Source of the DNA: Pedobacter africanus
GTDB lineage: Bacteria; Bacteroidota; Bacteroidia; Sphingobacteriales; Sphingobacteriaceae
DNA length: 64,000 bases
Reading direction: 5' to 3'
Assembly: GCF_900176535.1 (NCBI RefSeq)
Contig: NZ_FWXT01000001.1
Coordinates: 1,612,001-1,676,000, forward strand
Under the pieces are notes generated by a model, which did not search any database, was not told the DNA's origin, and saw only the letters and a program-made list of their open reading frames with translations. Each line of letters begins with the position of its first letter. Positions within the stretch are counted from its first letter, which is position 1. A program made the position numbers and the translations under genes. Shown one piece after another: positions 59,449 to 64,000 of the stretch.

Positions 59449-59479
59449 TTTGTGATAACCGATTTAAAGTTTACTTTTG
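59449..59479 (+). promoter_or_regulatory. Promoter for the small outer-membrane protein gene
   Basis: TTTG (59449-59452), exactly 19 nt, TACTTTTG (59472-59479): a full consensus match placed directly after the aconitase terminator and 36 nt before the ATG at 59515. Confidence 0.6.
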
Positions 59480-59514
59480 CCGCACAAACAAATAAGATCA
59501 AACAAATTAGATTT

Positions 59515-60042
59515 ATGAAGAAATTTCTATTGTGTGCTTTAACTGCATTCACATTTTGCAGTGTAAAAGCGCAGGAAGTAAAAAACACCATTAAAATTAA
59601 TCCGTTAAGTGCATTGCTGCGTACCGGATCTGTATTCTATGAAAGAAAAGTAGACGATGGCATGTCTGTCCAACTTGGAGTAGCCTATACTGGTATCAAA
59701 CTGGACGACACTAAATTTACTGGTCTTGCCGTTACACCGGAAGTACGTTTTTACCTGAAAAAACATGCACCTGCCGGTTTATATGCAGCCCCATTTTTAA
59801 GGTATCAGAATTATACGGTATCTGATGATGCAGACGAAGGTAAATATACCTCTTTTGGCGGTGGTGCCGTAATGGGCTACCAATGGGTATTCGGCAGTGG
59901 TTTTGCTTTAGATCTGTTCTTTGGCCCAAGTTATAACAACGGCAACTACAAAGCTTCATCAGGCAGTGACGAACCGGAGATCAAAGGTGGTATAGAAGGT
60001 TTCGGCCTTCGTACAGGCGTAACCATTGGTTTTGGTTTCTAA
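59515..60042 (+). CDS. Small outer-membrane beta-barrel protein (DUF3575-like)
   Basis: 175 residues from ATG 59515 (MKKFLLCALTAFTFCSVKAQ); the open frame extends upstream, but that part lies over the promoter. A signal peptide ends at KAQ (about 20). The rest is made of alternating hydrophobic strands with aromatic ends (GSVFYERKV, VRFYLKKHAPAGLYAAPFLRYQNY, GFGLRTGVTIGFGF), and the C-terminal Phe suits insertion by the BAM machinery. It probably forms an 8-stranded barrel. Function unknown. It is flanked by its own strong promoter and a shared terminator. Confidence 0.75.
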   Translation: MKKFLLCALTAFTFCSVKAQEVKNTIKINPLSALLRTGSVFYERKVDDGMSVQLGVAYTGIKLDDTKFTGLAVTPEVRFYLKKHAPAGLYAAPFLRYQNYTVSDDADEGKYTSFGGGAVMGYQWVFGSGFALDLFFGPSYNNGNYKASSGSDEPEIKGGIEGFGLRTGVTIGFGF

Positions 60043-60063
60043 GTAGCTGTAAACTTATTTAGG

Positions 60064-60095
60064 CCCCGTTTTGATCTAGATCAAAACGGGGTTTT
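60064..60095. terminator. Palindromic bidirectional terminator
   Basis: A 28-nt perfect palindrome (60064-60091, halves CCCCGTTTTGATCT / AGATCAAAACGGGG) is followed by TTTTATTTT on the plus strand. It separates the convergent outer-membrane protein and DUF2007 genes and probably ends both. Confidence 0.85.
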
Positions 60096-60098
60096 ATT

Positions 60099-60512
60099 TT
60101 AAAACTCATTCTGGCAATTGAAACAGTGGTGTGTTTTTTTCGCATGAAATGGATAGATCATTAACAACAAAGAAACAATTACAGTAAATGGCCCGAAACG
60201 TTTTTTAGTAGCCTGTACATAACCCACATTGGAAGAACCACAGTTCGGGCAAACAGCAACAGTAGCGGCCTCGGCTTCTTCTGTTAATGGGATTTCTCCT
60301 TCCTCTGCCTGAAGGATACTTCTGGCCCGCTCCGCATCTTTTTCAAACAGGTGTAGTTTAACACCACCCAATGCCTGCGTGTACAAAGGGTTAATGGTAA
60401 TGGTATTTTCATCCGAAAGAAAGCATTGTACACCACTATCCATTAATCTGGCTTTTACAATATTGGCCTCTATAGGGTTGTAAAAGGTTTCAAAAATAAT
60501 GATCTTATCCAT
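60099..60512 (-). CDS. DUF2007 protein with membrane segment and C-terminal zinc ribbon
   Basis: 137 residues. The N-terminal ~70 residues form a DUF2007 domain (IIFETFYNPIEANIVKARLMDSGVQCFL), a small ferredoxin-like fold called a putative signal-transducing protein and related to PII. Then come a CPNC knuckle, a hydrophobic segment (FGPFTVIVSLLLMIYPF) and a closing CFNC, so the two Cys pairs flanking the segment could form a zinc ribbon. It is the last gene of a three-gene minus-strand group with the MutS-like and GH1 genes. Function unknown. Confidence 0.75.
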   Translation of the reverse strand: MDKIIIFETFYNPIEANIVKARLMDSGVQCFLSDENTITINPLYTQALGGVKLHLFEKDAERARSILQAEEGEIPLTEEAEAATVAVCPNCGSSNVGYVQATKKRFGPFTVIVSLLLMIYPFHAKKTHHCFNCQNEF

Positions 60513-60546
60513 AGGTAAAGTTTGAATATAAAGATAAGAAAAGCTT

Positions 60547-61884
60547 TCAATGGTTCAGAAAGTCCTGAAACCAAAGTCCGGAGTCTTTAACCGTACGCTG
60601 CTGAGTCTTAAAATCAGTATACACCAGACCAAACCTGGCATTATAGCCTTCTGCCCATTCAAAATTATCCATCAGCGTCCAGGCCATATAACCAGCAATG
60701 TTCAATCCCTCGCGCTTCGCTTTTAACAAAGCAGCCAGATATTGCTGAAAATAAGCGATGCGTTCCTGATCATGCACCTGATAATTGTTCAATTTATCAT
60801 GGTAAGCAGCTCCGTTTTCTGTAATCATCAGCTGCGGGATATTAGGATAAGTGGCAAATTGCCGGATAATGTTATAAAAACTATCTGGATTAATCTCCCA
60901 GCCCATAGCGGTATGTGGTTTTTTACGGTTTTTGGCCTTTACCTCCCAGGCCTGAACTACCGGGATGAAAGCATTGTATTTAATCGTTAGCGGAAAATAA
61001 TTCTGTATGCCAATGAAGTCGAAATCGAAAGTAAGCCGTTCGGTATGGCGCCAGGTAGAATGCTGGATGGAAAAACGTTCCATAACCTCCCAACCGGCCG
61101 TTGGGTATCCCATGCCCAATGCCGGCTCTATAAATAAACGGTTCATCAGGCAGTCTACACGTTTAGCCGCCAGCAGGTCGGCCTCGCTGTGTGTATGCGG
61201 GATAATTTCGGAACAGGAAAAGCTGGTACCAATATTGGCCTCTTTAACTTCTGCCCTCAGAATCCTGCCCCCATCCGCCTGTGCAATTGCGGTATGGTGC
61301 ACTGCCGAAAAGAAATTGGTAAGCCCGGTCTTGCCTGGTGCATGCACACCGAGCATATAACCTAAAGAGGTAAAGCCAAAGGGTTCGTTCAGTACAATCC
61401 AGTTTTTTACCTTATCTCCATATTCTTTTGCGCAAACACTCACAAAATGATTAAAACTGTTATTTATTGAAAATGCGGTCCAGCCCCCCTCCTCTTCCAA
61501 CGCATGGGGCAGGTCCCAATGGTATAAAGTCACATAAGGCACGATGCCCTGCCGCAGGCATTCATCAATTAGCTGATGATAAAACAAAATGCCTTCTTTA
61601 TTCACACGCCCTTTACCATCAGGGAGAATCCGGGGCCAGGAGATGGAAAATCGGAATACCTTAAAACCAAGCAACTTAACCAGCTCAACATCTGCTTTAT
61701 AGCTATGGTAAAAGTCACAGGCTGTAGTTGGCAGATGTCCTTTTTTAATTTTCCCCTGCCGTTTAGAGAAGGTATCCCAGATAGATAATCCTTTACCATA
61801 TGCTTCGGCCGCACCCTCAACCTGCGCTGCCGCCGTAGCTACGCCCCATATAAAATCGCTTCCAAAATCAGAGGCCTTGATCAT
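60547..61884 (-). CDS. GH1 family beta-glucosidase
   Basis: 445 residues from ATG 61884 (MIKASDFGSDFIWG); a TTG at 61905 adds seven residues of doubtful value. The glycoside hydrolase family 1 signatures are clear: the N-terminal FIWGVATAAAQVEGA, acid/base Glu in VLNEPFGF, nucleophile Glu in MITENGAAYHD, and MAWTLMDNFEWAEGYNARFGLVYTDF near the end. There is no signal peptide, so it acts in the cytoplasm on short beta-glucosides. It lies 36 nt after the MutS-like gene and 34 nt before the DUF2007 gene, not near any SusCD pair. Confidence 0.96.
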   Translation of the reverse strand: MIKASDFGSDFIWGVATAAAQVEGAAEAYGKGLSIWDTFSKRQGKIKKGHLPTTACDFYHSYKADVELVKLLGFKVFRFSISWPRILPDGKGRVNKEGILFYHQLIDECLRQGIVPYVTLYHWDLPHALEEEGGWTAFSINNSFNHFVSVCAKEYGDKVKNWIVLNEPFGFTSLGYMLGVHAPGKTGLTNFFSAVHHTAIAQADGGRILRAEVKEANIGTSFSCSEIIPHTHSEADLLAAKRVDCLMNRLFIEPALGMGYPTAGWEVMERFSIQHSTWRHTERLTFDFDFIGIQNYFPLTIKYNAFIPVVQAWEVKAKNRKKPHTAMGWEINPDSFYNIIRQFATYPNIPQLMITENGAAYHDKLNNYQVHDQERIAYFQQYLAALLKAKREGLNIAGYMAWTLMDNFEWAEGYNARFGLVYTDFKTQQRTVKDSGLWFQDFLNH

Positions 61885-61920
61885 ATTTTTTTCTATAGCG
61901 GGCAATATGGCAATTGCATA

Positions 61921-63717
61921 TTAAGTTAACGTTAAGCCAATCTCCTTTAATAATAAAGCGGCATTAAAAGTACTGCAAGGGCCATGTTTTAATTTATAAT
62001 CAAAGTTCATCTCCCCTTCAGAAATCTGTATATCGAAATGATAGTTCCTGATCTGCCGGGGGTAACTATCCTCCATTTCAGACAATTGCAGGTCATGTGT
62101 AGCAAACAACGCGGGCATATTTTGTTCGATGAGTTTTTCTATAAACACTTTTGAACCCAGGTATTTGTCTTTACTGTTTGTACCCCTCAGCATTTCGTCG
62201 ATCAGCACAAATGAATTCGGGTGCTGCTGTATCCCATCCAGGATCATTTTAAGCCTGTTCAGCTCGGCTTTAAAGGTAGAAGTGTGATCGTTTAATGAGT
62301 CTTTGATACGCATATAGGAAAGGACCTTGAAAATAGACAGTGACAACCGATCGGCACATACCGGTGCACCGGCGAATGCGAGCGACATATTAATCCCAAC
62401 AGTACGCAAAAAAGTACTTTTTCCAGCCATGTTAGAACCGGTTATAATGTCAACCGTAGGTTTTTCTGCTACATCAAAACTATTCACGACACGTGCTTTC
62501 TCACGAATCAGCGGATGACCAAGGTTTAAAGCCTTCAGCTGGAATGTATCTTCAATTAACGGAAAATTCCAGCCCGCCTGGTTATGGCTCAATGTAGCGA
62601 AGGAAATCAGTTCTTCAAACCTGCTGATCCGCTGCAGGCCCTTTATTACAGCTATGGCCGACTGATCGTGCCAGTTACTCAGGGCAATGGAACACCTGAG
62701 GTCCCACAGCAGGAAAAAATTGAGCACAGCACCCACTATAACATTTAACCTGGCATCAAAATTCTGAATAATGGTAGCTAGCTTTTTGATCTGCGCACTT
62801 ATGGGTTTACCCGAAAACGATTTGTCAAAAAACCCGAGGATATAGGGCGAATTCCAATTTACATCTTCTGTCCATTTGACGCTATCGGCAAAGGCACTCA
62901 GCAAATTGGATTCCCTGCTAAAGCCGTTATATACTTTATTGATCTGCCCAAGCTTAAAAAAGGTAAGCCCGGCGTTGGCAAGCAGCAGAAGTGCAAAAAA
63001 CTGCCACAAAAGTCCTCCAAACCCTATACACAGGGCCAGCATGCCCAGGGTTACAAAAGGGACAAGCTTCACATAAAGGCGAAGTGTGCGGTTGCGGGTA
63101 AAACCAAGCTGGCCAGGCAACTGGTTTTGTAATTTATCTTTAATCACTTTTAGCTGACCAGGCTTATGGCCCTGCAATTCGGCCCGGAAGTGAAAAGTCT
63201 GCGCTATATGGGTCTTTAGTTCTGCTATAGCCTCCTGTCTTTGCAGAATCGTCAGTTTATCATTAGGGCCACCCAGATTAGCGGCCAGCATATCGAGCGC
63301 CTCGATGGTATTGCACCTGTTAACAAAAGAATACAGTGAACCCGGCCCGAAGATATCCAGGTCGGATGAATAGGGATGGTACTCATCGGCATAGGCCGAG
63401 CCATCGTCATATCCATTTTTACCGGTACTAAGCTGGTTAATCTCGTTCTGATAAACCCAAAGCAGCTGGCCTGCATACGTTAACTGCCGCTGAACGAAGG
63501 TTTGCTTTTTTACCAGGAACAGGAACAAAACCAGGGGAATCAGTAGCAATACACCAAAAAACCACTCAAAGCCAAAATTAATGATCAGCGCAACAATCAG
63601 AATTTCGGCGATAAAGAGGCCCAAACGGGCAAACGAAATTTTATTTAATTTACGTCTCAGTTCATCTATCAGCTGTTGCTGTTGTATGGTTTTGTTTTGA
63701 TAGTCTGCTTTTACCAT
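61921..63717 (-). CDS. Membrane-anchored MutS-like ATPase
   Basis: 598 residues. The C-terminal ~200 residues are a MutS family ATPase domain: Walker A GSNMAGKSTFLRT, Walker B SFVLIDEMLRGTN, and LFATHDLQLSEME. The N-terminal mismatch-recognition and connector domains of MutS are absent. Instead there are paired hydrophobic segments near residues 30-70 and 215-255 (LLWQFFALLLLANAGL), and a clamp/lever-like helical part between. This matches the MutS-related membrane proteins common in Bacteroidota and annotated as mismatch repair proteins. A role in mismatch repair is not supported by the sequence. It is divergent from rlmH. Confidence 0.82.
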   Translation of the reverse strand: MVKADYQNKTIQQQQLIDELRRKLNKISFARLGLFIAEILIVALIINFGFEWFFGVLLLIPLVLFLFLVKKQTFVQRQLTYAGQLLWVYQNEINQLSTGKNGYDDGSAYADEYHPYSSDLDIFGPGSLYSFVNRCNTIEALDMLAANLGGPNDKLTILQRQEAIAELKTHIAQTFHFRAELQGHKPGQLKVIKDKLQNQLPGQLGFTRNRTLRLYVKLVPFVTLGMLALCIGFGGLLWQFFALLLLANAGLTFFKLGQINKVYNGFSRESNLLSAFADSVKWTEDVNWNSPYILGFFDKSFSGKPISAQIKKLATIIQNFDARLNVIVGAVLNFFLLWDLRCSIALSNWHDQSAIAVIKGLQRISRFEELISFATLSHNQAGWNFPLIEDTFQLKALNLGHPLIREKARVVNSFDVAEKPTVDIITGSNMAGKSTFLRTVGINMSLAFAGAPVCADRLSLSIFKVLSYMRIKDSLNDHTSTFKAELNRLKMILDGIQQHPNSFVLIDEMLRGTNSKDKYLGSKVFIEKLIEQNMPALFATHDLQLSEMEDSYPRQIRNYHFDIQISEGEMNFDYKLKHGPCSTFNAALLLKEIGLTLT

Positions 63718-63725
63718 TATATTTG
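63691..63725 (+). promoter_or_regulatory. Candidate promoter for rlmH
   Basis: A perfect -7 TATATTTG (63718-63725) is preceded by TTTG copies at 63691-63694 (23-nt spacer) and 63696-63699 (18-nt spacer), both off the ideal 19-21. It overlaps the start of the divergent MutS-like gene and lies about 96 nt before rlmH. Confidence 0.35.
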
Positions 63726-63821
63726 AAATTCCTTAATAATTGATTGCTTTAACTTTTGACCGCAGTTAAGTTAAGATGTTACGGGCACCGGGAACGTCTT
63801 TAAGGCTTAAAGATAAACAAT

Positions 63822-64000
63822 ATGAAGATAACCCTGCTTGTTATAGGCAAAACGGAAGATAAATACCTGATTGAAGGCATAGATAAATATCTAAGCAGGC
63901 TGAAACATTATATTGGCTTTAACCTGCTGGTGGTACCGGATATTAAAAACACGAAAAACCTGACCGAGGCACAGCAAAAAACAAAAGAGGCTGAGCTGAT
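63822..64000 (+). CDS. rlmH: 23S rRNA (pseudouridine-1915-N3)-methyltransferase RlmH, partial
   Basis: The first 59 codons are present, from ATG 63822 (MKITLLVIGKTEDKYL); the gene runs off the window edge. The beginning KITLLVIGKT, the segment IDKYLSRLKHYIGFNL, and KNTKNLTEAQQKTKE are characteristic of RlmH (YbeA), a SPOUT methyltransferase of about 157 residues that methylates pseudouridine 1915 in helix 69 of 23S rRNA. The catalytic C-terminal knot lies outside the window. It is divergent from the MutS-like gene with a 104-nt gap. Confidence 0.93.
   Translation, partial: MKITLLVIGKTEDKYLIEGIDKYLSRLKHYIGFNLLVVPDIKNTKNLTEAQQKTKEAEL

Noticed and set aside
61921..63717. Calling the MutS-like protein MutS or MutS2
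   Set aside because: It lacks the mismatch-binding and Smr domains and has membrane segments; only the ATPase core is shared.

Overview
The window looks like the chromosome of a Bacteroidota bacterium of the Sphingobacteriaceae type, most probably Pedobacter or a close relative. This rests on four SusC/SusD pairs, three ECF-sigma/FecR modules, Bacteroidota promoters (TTTG-N19/21-TAnnTTTG) and a mitochondrial-type aconitase. The genus is an inference. I saw no tRNA, rRNA, IS element, prophage or CRISPR array, and no clearly broken gene.

Region 1 (1-11429, minus strand) is one tightly packed operon read from a near-perfect promoter at 11429-11399: susC, susD, three tandem paralogous DoxX-like membrane proteins with a shared uncharacterised C-terminal domain, a phytoene-desaturase-like flavoprotein, and a YeiH-type transporter cut by the window edge. 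It holds no polysaccharide-degrading enzyme. It is the best candidate here for an undescribed system, possibly outer-membrane uptake coupled to membrane redox chemistry.

Region 2 (11933-19382) is a four-gene lysine catabolism operon with a divergent LysR regulator: a saccharopine/lysine-6-dehydrogenase-like enzyme, an ALDH7-type aminoadipate-semialdehyde dehydrogenase, a short DUF1338 (HglS-type) 2-oxoadipate dioxygenase/decarboxylase, and a YdiJ-type FAD/Fe-S D-2-hydroxyglutarate dehydrogenase. Together they would take lysine to 2-oxoglutarate by the plant-like route. An aminoadipate aminotransferase is not in the window.

Region 3 (19454-45187, plus strand) begins with an LpxL-type acyltransferase and then holds three consecutive ECF sigma / FecR / SusC(STN) / SusD modules. 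The second is followed by two secreted thioredoxin-fold proteins and a secreted START-like protein, the third by one TlpA-like protein. No glycosidase or peptidase accompanies them. Hairpins separate several of the cistrons.

Region 4 (45347-64000) is mostly housekeeping: L,D-transpeptidase, ABC exporter, truA, DUF4293 protein, DEAD-box helicase with an RGG-like tail, a small basic secreted protein, gpsA, a TolC/adaptor efflux pair without an inner-membrane pump gene, polysaccharide deacetylase, aconitase, a small outer-membrane beta-barrel, a DUF2007/zinc-ribbon protein, a GH1 beta-glucosidase, a membrane-anchored MutS-like ATPase and the start of rlmH. Perfect hairpin terminators separate most of the convergent units.
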